Below the pieces are notes generated by a model. That model was given only the letters and a program-made list of their open reading frames with translations, searched no databases and had not been told where the DNA came from. From NCBI RefSeq assembly GCF_030845175.1, contig NZ_CP132542.1, positions 3,817,501 to 3,881,500 of the forward strand: DNA of 64,000 nucleotides, read 5' to 3'. The stretch comes from Coralliovum pocilloporae (GTDB lineage: Bacteria > Pseudomonadota > Alphaproteobacteria > Rhizobiales > Cohaesibacteraceae). Shown here piece after piece: positions 35,101 through 42,577 of the stretch; positions within the stretch are counted from its first letter, which is position 1; each line of letters begins with the position of its first letter. A program made the translations under genes and the position numbers.

Positions 35101-35917
35101 GTGAGCCCTGCCCTGTCGACGTCCATGCCTGGTAGAAATGATGCACCGGCCCGTGACCCTGGCCGATATCGAGCGCGTCTGCGGCGGCAATGGCCCCCTG
35201 CAGATAGCTGTGGGCTGCGCCCACGGCCTCAATCAGGGGCAGGCCTCTGGCCAGTCCGGAGGCAATGGAAGAAGACAGCGTGCAGCCCGTGCCATGGGTG
35301 TTGCGGGTCTGTTTGCGGGGGGCGGTAAATTCCGCCGCGACCCCGTTAGAGGTGATCAGCAGGTCGTGACAGAGTTCGCCTTTGGCGTGCCCGCCCTTCA
35401 TCAGCACGGCCTGTGGCCCGAGCGCGCAGAGCTTCTGCCCCTGCAGACGCATGTCGTCAGGTGTTGATGCCTCTTCAGTCTCAAGAAGCCGGGCGGCCTC
35501 GGGCAGGTTGGGCGTTAGGACAGTGGCGCGAGGCAGGAGCACATCTCTGAGCGTCTCAACCGCATCATCAGCCAGAAGTGCATCCCCCGATTTGGCAATC
35601 ATCACTGGGTCAACCACCACCGGGCCTTCATACTCGCTGAGGCCATCAGCCACAGCCCGGATAATCTCGGGCACCGCCAGCATGCCTATTTTGACCGCAT
35701 GAATCTCAATGTCAGACAGCACCGCCTCGATCTGGGCGGTAATCACATCGGTGGGGATGGAATGAACCGCCGTAACCGCGCGGGTATTCTGGGCCGTGAT
35801 GGCCGTAACAACGCTGGCCCCATAGACCCCAAGCGCCGACATGGCCTTCAGATCCGCCTGAATTCCGGCACCGCCGCCGCTGTCTGATCCCGCTATGGTC
35901 AGTGCGCTATAGGCCAC
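35093..35917 (-). CDS. thiD: hydroxymethylpyrimidine/phosphomethylpyrimidine kinase
   Basis: ThiD phosphorylates HMP and HMP-phosphate. The protein has 274 residues and starts at a GTG (35917) with a GGAG 7 nt upstream. Ribokinase-fold motifs are present: LTIAGSDSGGGAGIQADLKA at 6-25, VVVDPVMIAKSGD near 102 and the catalytic anion hole NTHGTGCTLSSSIASGLA near 208. It is the first gene of the thi operon. Repeats of about 170 bp separate it from the TPP riboswitch that should control the operon. There is no thiC in the window, so HMP may come from salvage through ThiXYZ/TenA or from a distant thiC. Confidence 0.94.
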   Translation of the reverse strand: MAYSALTIAGSDSGGGAGIQADLKAMSALGVYGASVVTAITAQNTRAVTAVHSIPTDVITAQIEAVLSDIEIHAVKIGMLAVPEIIRAVADGLSEYEGPVVVDPVMIAKSGDALLADDAVETLRDVLLPRATVLTPNLPEAARLLETEEASTPDDMRLQGQKLCALGPQAVLMKGGHAKGELCHDLLITSNGVAAEFTAPRKQTRNTHGTGCTLSSSIASGLARGLPLIEAVGAAHSYLQGAIAAADALDIGQGHGPVHHFYQAWTSTGQGSHE

Positions 35918-35931
35918 ATCCTTGCTCCGCT

Positions 35932-36102
35932 TCTCTTTGCTGAAGCGCGCTCCCGAAAAGCTGGAGACTTTTCGGATAAGAGTTCGCTCAAAACAATGAC
36001 TTAAAGTGCTGATCCTTCGGAATGAAGGCAGGCACTTTATCTCTTTGCTGAAGCGCGCTGTTCATCACCAGACCGGGTCCCCGCTCTGGTGCAACACGCG
36101 TT
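35932..36102. repeat. mosaic of RIME-like repeats in the thi leader
   Basis: Two exact 20-bp copies of TCTCTTTGCTGAAGCGCGCT lie at 35932-35951 and 36040-36059. They flank an 88-bp segment that starts CCCGAAAAGC and holds a CTTTTCGG pairing arm. The second copy merges into a nested palindrome (36051-36102: AAGCGCGCTG, CACCAGA, CCGGGTCCCC, TCTGGTG, CAACACGCGTT) of the same design as 12603-12652. I take these as the mosaic repeats common in Rhizobiales-like genomes. The family name is from memory of their look. Confidence 0.7.
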
Positions 36103-36141
36103 CATGAAGGCAATGGATGAAGGGACGGCTTTCTGGTGACA

Positions 36142-36222
36142 CCGTTCCCTCCGCCGGCACTGCCCGGATCAGGTTCGATGGGTTGGCACAAAGCCTCTCA
36201 GCCCGGACGGGCACCCCAACGG
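36142..36222 (-). ncRNA. TPP (THI-box) riboswitch
   Basis: Read on the minus strand, the aptamer starts with P1 strand CCGTT at 36222. It continues with GGGGTGCCCG, the conserved GGGCTGAGAGG, then the thi-box AACCTGATCCGGGCAGTGCC, and closes with AACGG at 36142. The P1 halves pair perfectly. Downstream, CCGTCCC (36127-36121) can pair with GGGAACGG of the aptamer end, so an alternative hairpin excludes P1, a plausible switch. There is no U-tract after it. The riboswitch faces thiD, 225 bp away. Confidence 0.95.
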
Positions 36223-36416
36223 CAGAAGGTTTGAGTACCACCCGACCGGGGTGACGTCAATTTTATTGATGAGGGTAGGGAAACAGCTCATACGGGCAAC
36301 CGACCATCCTAAGGAAAAACACCACAAAAGGCCAATAGAGTAAGACATGCGGACGTGAGGCCAGATTAGTGCACTACAACAGTGTTCAGCGATTTTCTGG
36401 CGTCTAAACAAGAATG
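36223..36416. other. spacer upstream of the riboswitch
   Basis: The thi operon promoter should lie here on the minus strand, since this is the only space between the riboswitch and the stop codon of the next gene. I cannot single out a convincing -35/-10 pair. A frame at 36169-36411 overlaps the riboswitch and is not a gene. Confidence 0.4.
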
Positions 36417-37445
36417 CTACAGACGCATTATAAGGCTCTTTATCCAGCTCATACTGAATTCAATTGCCCATTCTGTCTGTTGTTTTGTCAAAGATGGCAT
36501 AGTTGAGCTACCAGCTCCATGCCCCAGCGGATTTCGAATATGTGTAAAGAAGTCTTTGATCAGCGCACATTCCCAAGGAGCTAAGAAGGTATTTTTCTTA
36601 GAGCCAAGATTATCAATATAATTATGTGCTCCCTTCTCGCCTCCATGAGTCCATTTTTTGGTATCGGAGATGACCTTGATGGTACTTTCCAAAGCCCTTG
36701 CTGCATAGAATGCAGGATCCCTTCCATCACTATCGCGAAGATCTAGAGCTTCTTTCATGTCCGTATCGACATTTTGCCATTTTGAGTCTGATAACAGAGA
36801 CCAGAAAGGAGTTTCAATCTGATCCTGCACAAAGTCGTCAGTAGCTATTTGAATGAAGCCATTGTGGTAGTTCAGTGGGTATTTAGCTTGACGAAAACGA
36901 GTGTTCAACTCAGCAGTAGCATCCTGAAATACACTTAAACGCCTGGCTCTTAGAGAACGCGCCGCATCTTCGGGATCTCCCCGCACTCTCGGTCCTGTGG
37001 ATTTCAACGAGGCAATTAGCTTCTCAGTTTCTGAGATCGCCTTCCTGTTCTCTGCTTCAATTTCGGTTTCCTTAGCACGAAAGCCAAGTTCAATAAGGCT
37101 CAAACGCTCTTTTATATAGATATCAGGAGAGCCAGAAACGGGTTGTGACAACCACGTTTCACAGACCTTGAGAAGAGTATTCTTAGATGCCTGAACGTAC
37201 CCGTTAGCATTGTAAGATGACCATTTCGGAGAAAGCGCTTTAATACCAAGTTCACGTGATAATCCGCTTTCAAGTGATGTCCAGAAATTGACAGATTTAG
37301 AATCCTCTTTCCCACCTAGGTAATAGGGTGATAGATCCTCTGCCAAGATACGGAATGCTTGGATGAGTAGGCGACGATCCCTATCCTCAAAGGTGTTTCT
37401 GAGCTGGAACTCATCATAGCGGCGTGCAAAAATATCAATAAGCAT
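36417..37445 (-). CDS. HEPN-domain protein, AbiJ-like candidate abortive-infection factor
   Basis: The protein has 342 residues from the ATG at 37445 (a TTG at 37466 adds seven). Neither start has a Shine-Dalgarno. The N-terminal third (FARRYDEFQLRNTFEDRDRR, FRILAEDLSPYYLGG) is helical. A charged coiled-coil-like stretch spans about 145-200. The C-terminal 120 residues hold FYAARALESTIKVISD and FFTHIRNPLGHGAGS, with the HEPN ribonuclease motif R-N-x3-H at about 304-309. The layout is like AbiJ-type and related phage-defence proteins. AT-rich composition and patchy surroundings suggest transfer. It stands alone. RNase activity is inferred. Confidence 0.7.
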   Translation of the reverse strand: MLIDIFARRYDEFQLRNTFEDRDRRLLIQAFRILAEDLSPYYLGGKEDSKSVNFWTSLESGLSRELGIKALSPKWSSYNANGYVQASKNTLLKVCETWLSQPVSGSPDIYIKERLSLIELGFRAKETEIEAENRKAISETEKLIASLKSTGPRVRGDPEDAARSLRARRLSVFQDATAELNTRFRQAKYPLNYHNGFIQIATDDFVQDQIETPFWSLLSDSKWQNVDTDMKEALDLRDSDGRDPAFYAARALESTIKVISDTKKWTHGGEKGAHNYIDNLGSKKNTFLAPWECALIKDFFTHIRNPLGHGAGSSTMPSLTKQQTEWAIEFSMSWIKSLIMRL

Positions 37446-37792
37446 TGTGTTATGACGACTATACAACGCTAGTCGCGGCCCTTCCTAATTTCATACTTGG
37501 GAGATGTGTGATGTAGTTGCTTACCAATTGAAAGTCACCCACAAGCATTGGATTTTTTTAGGTTATTTTGTGATGATGAATTTGAGTAGAAGCAATGAAC
37601 CAATATCCTGGTCCGTGTCTTGCTGAGCTTGATCATCGAGAGTGCTCGCTCTAACCTGAACGTTATGTCAGAGTTTCTCCACATCATCGTCCTTGAGCGT
37701 CACAGCGCACATCGGCGGAAGCGGTTTGCTGGTTAGCGACGCTCTGTTGCACGCCTTTATGCACGTTTCGCACAGCAATCTGGAGACCTTGA
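37446..37792. other. gene-free stretch
   Basis: The left part is AT-rich like the HEPN gene, and the right part, from about 37680, has the composition of the chromosome. The right edge of the transferred segment is therefore near 37600-37680. I see no direct repeat that would mark it and no gene. Confidence 0.4.
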
Positions 37793-38743
37793 ATGACTGA
37801 ATTCACATCAATTCCGGTGCTTGATCTTGCGCCGCTTGTCAGGGGTGAGGACACGTCGAGTCTCGCCCGGACCTTTGCCCTTGCTTATGGTGAAACCGGC
37901 TTTGGCTATGTGATCAATCATGGCATTGATCCCGCCTTGCGGGCGGCTGTGTTTGACGCCTCGAAGCGGTTTCACGCCCTGCCGGAGGAGAAAAAGCAGG
38001 CGATTGCGCTCAACGGCAATCATCGCGGTTATATCGCCATCAACACCTCAACGGATGTGACATCTGATCTGGCGGAGGTAACGAAGCCCAACCAGTCGGC
38101 GTCTTTCATGATGATGCGTGAGGATGCTGTGGCCGATCCTGATACTTATCTGTCCGGGCCCAACCAGTGGCCGGAACTGGACGGGTTTCGCGAGGTTTGC
38201 GAGGCCTATGCCGAGGCGATGACCGGGCTTGGGCAAAAGCTGATGGGTCTGGCACTGGAGGCCATCGGGGTGACGGACCGATCCATTCTCACAGCGTTTG
38301 ACCCGCCAACCCTCTGGCTGCGCCTGTTGCATTATCCGCCGCAATCCCCTCAAGCCCCGGATGACCTCTACGGCTCCGCTCCCCACAAGGATTTCGGATG
38401 CCTGACCCTGCTGGCGCAGGATGATGTGGGCGGCCTGCAGGTTCAGACGCCGGAGGGCCGTTGGGTGGATGCCCCGCCGATGGAGGGTGCCTTCGTGGTC
38501 AATGTGGGCGACATGCTGCACCGGCTGTCGAACGGCAGGCTCCTGTCAACGCCACACCGGGTGATCAATACCTCAGGACAGGAACGCTATTCCGTCCCCT
38601 TCTTCTTCGACCCCCACGTCTCCGCCACCATCAGCCCCCTGCCCGGCACAGGCCCCGCGCAGTTTGAGCCGCTGGTCTTCGGCGATTTCCTGAGAGGAGA
38701 ACTCGAAGCCAGCTACGACGCGCATCAGGCGGAGGAGGCTTGA
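37793..38743 (+). CDS. isopenicillin-N-synthase-like 2-oxoglutarate/Fe(II) oxygenase
   Basis: The protein has 316 residues with an N-terminal DIOX_N part (IPVLDLAPLVRGED, GFGYVINHGIDPALRAAVFD) and a C-terminal 2OG-Fe(II) jelly roll. The iron ligands are His and Asp of APHKDFG near residue 200 and the His of STPHRVINTS near 257. The 2-oxoglutarate-binding Arg and Ser are in RYSVPFFFDPH. The substrate is unknown. Related bacterial proteins include ethylene-forming enzyme and several amino-acid hydroxylases. It stands alone with a promoter region of normal composition, between two AT-rich islands. Confidence 0.9.
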   Translation: MTEFTSIPVLDLAPLVRGEDTSSLARTFALAYGETGFGYVINHGIDPALRAAVFDASKRFHALPEEKKQAIALNGNHRGYIAINTSTDVTSDLAEVTKPNQSASFMMMREDAVADPDTYLSGPNQWPELDGFREVCEAYAEAMTGLGQKLMGLALEAIGVTDRSILTAFDPPTLWLRLLHYPPQSPQAPDDLYGSAPHKDFGCLTLLAQDDVGGLQVQTPEGRWVDAPPMEGAFVVNVGDMLHRLSNGRLLSTPHRVINTSGQERYSVPFFFDPHVSATISPLPGTGPAQFEPLVFGDFLRGELEASYDAHQAEEA

Positions 38744-38935
38744 GGGGGTGGGGGGAGCAAGAGCACTGATCAGCGCGGGCTACCCGAGGTTAGGTTGCAG
38801 GAGCCCGATCAGCGTCTTAATGCGAATGGTCGATTTTGAGCCCGACTTTCCAATTCAGAGATTGTCACTTCTATAGCATCTTAAAACTTAAGTACTTGAC
38901 AGCTATGAACCTAAGTCGCCAAAATCACTTGGCAA

Positions 38936-40036
38936 ATGGTGTCGTTCACGCTGATTGCATTTGACGGAAACGACGTCATATTGGTTTTCAAAGCTTTGGG
39001 TCGGGACAGAAGTATTTTGTTTCATATCAGTCTTGAAAATGACCTAAGATTTGCTCGGTCAGAAAGATTTAAATCGACCACCCAACAAATCCTTGTGAAG
39101 CTTTCTGAGAATTTCTGGAACAATAAATCGTTGAAGTCTTGCACTTTCGACGATCTCGATTTTTTCAAAAGTGCGTTTGTTTCTGAGGACAGTGAAATTT
39201 GGACGAGAGCAGCAACCGCGATCACACGTTTGGCGCAAGATAACGAAAGCTGCAGACAATTATGGCTGAGCCTCGCGGTATCGCCTGATACCGAAACAAG
39301 GGTCAAGGTTGCAGAAAAATTTATTTTTTCGCCACCAGACCTGATCGAGCAAATTTGCCGCACCTTGAGCACAGATGCGGATGTACGTGTGCGATCCGAA
39401 TTAGTTAAGGCGCTAAAGGATAATGGTGACCCTTTGGCGTTGCCGATCATCAAGGACGCGCAGGCATCGGAAACTGACCCGATGATGAGAAGAAAATGGG
39501 GTGCAGTATTCCGCCACATACATCGGTACTTTACCCCGCAAAAAAGCTTTGAAATTTTCAAATGGGACAAAATCGGTCAGTTGCTTCTCGATGATTCCTG
39601 CGAACTGTTGAAAGCTTTCGGCGACCAAGTACCAGATGTGGAACCTCGCGCGATAATTTTGGACTGTAATCCACCTTACGGCGAAGTCCTCATTACAATT
39701 GGTACAGCTGCAGATATTAAATCTGAACCTACACGCTGGGATGTTGGAAATTGGGAGTTCTTTGATCTAGAAACAACGTTGAGTAGTCGAAAAAAGCGAT
39801 ATTTTAAGAAATGGTCTAGACAGGGAAGCCGTATCAGCGAACTTATGCACGAAACGGAGTTTGCACTGGGTGAGAATCCCGAAGAAGACTTCATGTTAAT
39901 GGCAGCAGGGGTTGCGAAGTTGCTTGAGAAGTCCGTCACCGTCCGAAACTTTTCTCGAGGGGCAGAATTGATGGTACTGGCAGTCTCACATGATGAAAGC
40001 ATCAATACGGCGATTGAACGTCGCAGAGCTGTCTGA
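38936..40036 (+). CDS. HEAT-repeat protein of unknown function
   Basis: The protein has 366 residues. Residues about 80-200 contain HEAT-like helical repeats (DSEIWTRAATAITRLAQDNE, TETRVKVAEKFIFS, DADVRVRSELVKALKDNGDP). The C-terminal half has an acidic aromatic part (PRAIILDCNPPYGEVLITIG) that loosely recalls DUF4303-type domains. The gene is more AT-rich than the flanks and has unusual codons, so it is probably acquired. No partner gene is adjacent. HEAT proteins often act as scaffolds or nucleic-acid binders. No function can be assigned. Confidence 0.6.
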   Translation: MVSFTLIAFDGNDVILVFKALGRDRSILFHISLENDLRFARSERFKSTTQQILVKLSENFWNNKSLKSCTFDDLDFFKSAFVSEDSEIWTRAATAITRLAQDNESCRQLWLSLAVSPDTETRVKVAEKFIFSPPDLIEQICRTLSTDADVRVRSELVKALKDNGDPLALPIIKDAQASETDPMMRRKWGAVFRHIHRYFTPQKSFEIFKWDKIGQLLLDDSCELLKAFGDQVPDVEPRAIILDCNPPYGEVLITIGTAADIKSEPTRWDVGNWEFFDLETTLSSRKKRYFKKWSRQGSRISELMHETEFALGENPEEDFMLMAAGVAKLLEKSVTVRNFSRGAELMVLAVSHDESINTAIERRRAV

Positions 40037-40419
40037 ATTGGAACTCTAAGACTGCTAATAGCAAAAACCTGCCTCCGGTATTGTCGCATAGCTGATATTT
40101 AACTTCAGCAGTTCAGCAGAAGAAGAATCCACACCAGAACTATCGCTCAATTGAGCTATTTCCAATTTGTTGAATGAGAATCATCTCTATTCGTCTTTGA
40201 CAATGGTATCCTTAGTTAGAGGGATCTTAAGTTTCGCCGTAGAGCATCGAAGCTCAAACCTATCCCGCCTCTTCAGCCAGTCGACCAAGCCGTATTGGGT
40301 GCGGTCGTCGAAGATCCAGGTTACCCGGGTGGGCTGCCAGCCGGCATGAGCAACACCATTGTATCCTCAGCTCCAATCCGCTACCCCTCCCGTGATATTC
40401 CACTGAAGGACCCTCCCCC
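40037..40419. other. gene-free stretch with a gene remnant
   Basis: Apart from the remnant listed separately I find nothing here. The composition changes from AT-rich to GC-rich near 40250, which marks the right edge of the HEAT-gene island. Confidence 0.35.
40185..40362 (-). pseudogene. C-terminal remnant of an unknown gene
   Basis: On the minus strand there is an open frame of about 59 codons without a start. It reads GVAHAGWQPTRVTWIFDDRT, then QYGLVDWLKRRDRFELRCST, and ends at a TAG near 40187. A stop codon precedes it within two codons. Its GC-rich part looks coding while its end lies in AT-rich DNA. It may be the 3' piece of a chromosomal gene cut by the neighbouring insertion. The family is not recognised. 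Confidence 0.3.
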
Positions 40420-41466
40420 ATGCTTGACCAGAAGCGGATTCGTGATTTTGGTGTTCGGATTGGTGACATGCGCACCGGTGAGCGGAATGCGATCAGTGAT
40501 GTGGCGGAGGTGACTGTCGGGCATGTGACCCTGGCTGACGGGCCGACCCAGACCGGGGTGACGGCCATCCTGCCCCATGGGGGTAATCTGTTTCGCGACA
40601 AGGTGATGGCTGCGGGCCACGTGATCAACGGGTTTGGCAAGTCCATGGGGCTGATGCAGATCCAGGAGATGGGCACCATCGAGACCCCTATTCTGCTGAC
40701 CAATACGCTCTGTATTGGTACAGCGTCTGATGCGCTGATCCGCCATATGCTGGGGGATAATCCTGATATTGGTCACACCACGGGAACCGTGAACCCGGTG
40801 GTGTGTGAATGCAATGACGGCTATCTGAACGACATCCGCAGCAATGCCATTGAAGCCGACCATGTGCTTGAGGCCATCGCTTCAGCCTCAGACATGTTTC
40901 TGGAAGGGGCAGTCGGGGCCGGACGTGGTATGTCCTGTTATAAGCTGAAGGGCGGCATCGGCACGGCTTCGCGGGTTTTCGAGCTGGATGGAGCCGGTCA
41001 CACGCTTGGGGCTCTCGTGCTCTCCAATATGGGGCAGAAGCGGGATCTGACGGTTGCAGGCAACCGTATCGGGCCGCTGGTTGCAGCGCGCGACAAGGAT
41101 GACAGCCTGCCTGATGTGGGCTCCATTGTGGTGGTTCTGGCGACCGATGTGCCGCTGAGCGAGCGGCAGCTTGGCCGCATCGCGCGCAGGGCCGTGGTTG
41201 GTATTGGCCGCACCGGGTCTTTTATCGGCAATGGCAGCGGCGAGCTGGTGCTGGCCTTTTCAACCGGGAACCGGGTTGCCCATTATGACGAATGGGCCCA
41301 GCAGCCGATGATGCGCCTGCGCGAGGGGGATCTGGACCTCTTGTTCCGGGCCGCTGTTGAGACCACGGAGGAAGCCATTCTTAATTCCATGATTACGGCG
41401 GAATCTGTCACGGGCCGCAATGGTCACAGCCGCCGCTCGCTGCTGGAGTTTGAAGAGCTGTTGTAG
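40420..41466 (+). CDS. P1/DmpA-family aminopeptidase
   Basis: The protein has 348 residues of the S58 peptidase family (L-aminopeptidase D-Ala-esterase/amidase DmpA, beta-peptidyl aminopeptidase BapA). These are N-terminal nucleophile hydrolases that cut themselves before a serine. The Gly-Ser cleavage site is visible in DVGSIVVVLATDVPL near residue 235. The oxyanion asparagine lies in LGALVLSNMGQ, and a TNTLCIGTASDALIRH segment lies near 93. The typical opening GVRIGDMRTGERNAISDVAEV is present. There is no signal peptide. It converges with the DUF3137 gene, with 2 bp between the stop codons. Confidence 0.9.
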   Translation: MLDQKRIRDFGVRIGDMRTGERNAISDVAEVTVGHVTLADGPTQTGVTAILPHGGNLFRDKVMAAGHVINGFGKSMGLMQIQEMGTIETPILLTNTLCIGTASDALIRHMLGDNPDIGHTTGTVNPVVCECNDGYLNDIRSNAIEADHVLEAIASASDMFLEGAVGAGRGMSCYKLKGGIGTASRVFELDGAGHTLGALVLSNMGQKRDLTVAGNRIGPLVAARDKDDSLPDVGSIVVVLATDVPLSERQLGRIARRAVVGIGRTGSFIGNGSGELVLAFSTGNRVAHYDEWAQQPMMRLREGDLDLLFRAAVETTEEAILNSMITAESVTGRNGHSRRSLLEFEELL

Positions 41467-41468
41467 GG

Positions 41469-42434
41469 TCAGGCCAGCAGTTCGTCGATGATTCTGGCTG
41501 GTATTCTGAGGTCCGCAAGGGCAGCGCTTATTTTGTCGTTCAGCTCATGCAGTGCATCCCCGCCCACATCGAAGTTCATGAAATCATAGGGCAGGTTAAT
41601 GGCCATGTAGAATGTCCTGCCCCTGAACGCTGCGGCTATGTGTTTCCTGCCGCCCTGATAGTCTCTGGCAAAGGCCAGCAGCTTCTGGCCAAAGGCCGGA
41701 TCGAGCAGCGTCTGCGCCGCGTCCAGGTCATCGGTATAGACCTCAAACACCTCTTCCACCTCCTGGTCGGGGAAGTGCAGTTTGTGAGGCGGACGGACGG
41801 CACGTGTTGCCCAGCCGAAGAGCTTGTTCATCGTGTTGCCGTAGTCGGGGTAGAACACCACTGTGGGCATGTCGGCTGGGCAGGCGATTTCAAGAATGAT
41901 CCCCCTGAACAGCCGCCTGGTCCTGCGGTCTCCATCGCTGTCACGATCCTCATCATAGAAGGCTGCCTTGGTCAGGCGATAGGCGGTGTTGCGCCAGGTG
42001 CCGGAGAAGCTGGGACCGATGGACTGACGGTCCGCCTGGGGTACGAGATTCAGCGACCGCAAATCGCTGAGCGAAAAGCTCTCGCCCGGATGCAGGTCCG
42101 AATAGGTCACATCGTCGAAAAAATCACACAGGATCGGGCGGATGAATCTGGTCAGCTCGCTCTGCAGCTTGTCAAACCGGCTGAGATAGAGAAAAAGCCC
42201 CAGTCCTCCACCAAAGAAGATCGGGAAAATAGCCGCAACCGGATGCAGTTGAGTGGCGTACAAGGCCAGAAGCGCCGTGATGGCACCGACAATCCCCAGC
42301 CGGATTTTATTGCGTCTGGCTATGGCCTGTCGCTCGGCTTCCTTCTCCCTGAGATAGGGCACGATTTTCTCGTCATAGACTTTGGAAAAGCCCTGTTCGT
42401 AGTCTGCGCGTTCTTCGTAAGTAAAGTCAGTCAT
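41469..42434 (-). CDS. DUF3137 family membrane protein
   Basis: The protein has 321 residues from the ATG at 42434. A frame back to 42503 looks non-coding. Two transmembrane helices lie near residues 47-85 (RLGIVGAITALLALYATQLH and AIFPIFFGGGLGLFLYLSRF), with a cytoplasmic domain of about 230 residues after them. AAFYDEDRDSDGDRRTRRLF followed by RGIILEIACPADMPTVVFYP is the pattern of DUF3137. The function is unknown. It is divergent from another membrane protein gene at 42578 and may share its regulation. Confidence 0.7.
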   Translation of the reverse strand: MTDFTYEERADYEQGFSKVYDEKIVPYLREKEAERQAIARRNKIRLGIVGAITALLALYATQLHPVAAIFPIFFGGGLGLFLYLSRFDKLQSELTRFIRPILCDFFDDVTYSDLHPGESFSLSDLRSLNLVPQADRQSIGPSFSGTWRNTAYRLTKAAFYDEDRDSDGDRRTRRLFRGIILEIACPADMPTVVFYPDYGNTMNKLFGWATRAVRPPHKLHFPDQEVEEVFEVYTDDLDAAQTLLDPAFGQKLLAFARDYQGGRKHIAAAFRGRTFYMAINLPYDFMNFDVGGDALHELNDKISAALADLRIPARIIDELLA

Positions 42435-42577
42435 CGGTGGGCTGTCCGTTTCGTGGTTCGGCTTTTGCGAGACCCAGAAAGGATACTGGGAGGGTACAGG
42501 CAATGCGCGGTATAGGCGTTGCGTCGCCGGTTACCCTGATTGTACTCTCTTGAGAGGTGACGCCAACAGGGCTGAAG

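Noticed and set aside
36169-36411. An 80-codon frame on the minus strand over the TPP riboswitch.
   Set aside because: It covers the conserved aptamer, and its reading frame shows no protein family. The RNA structure explains the sequence.
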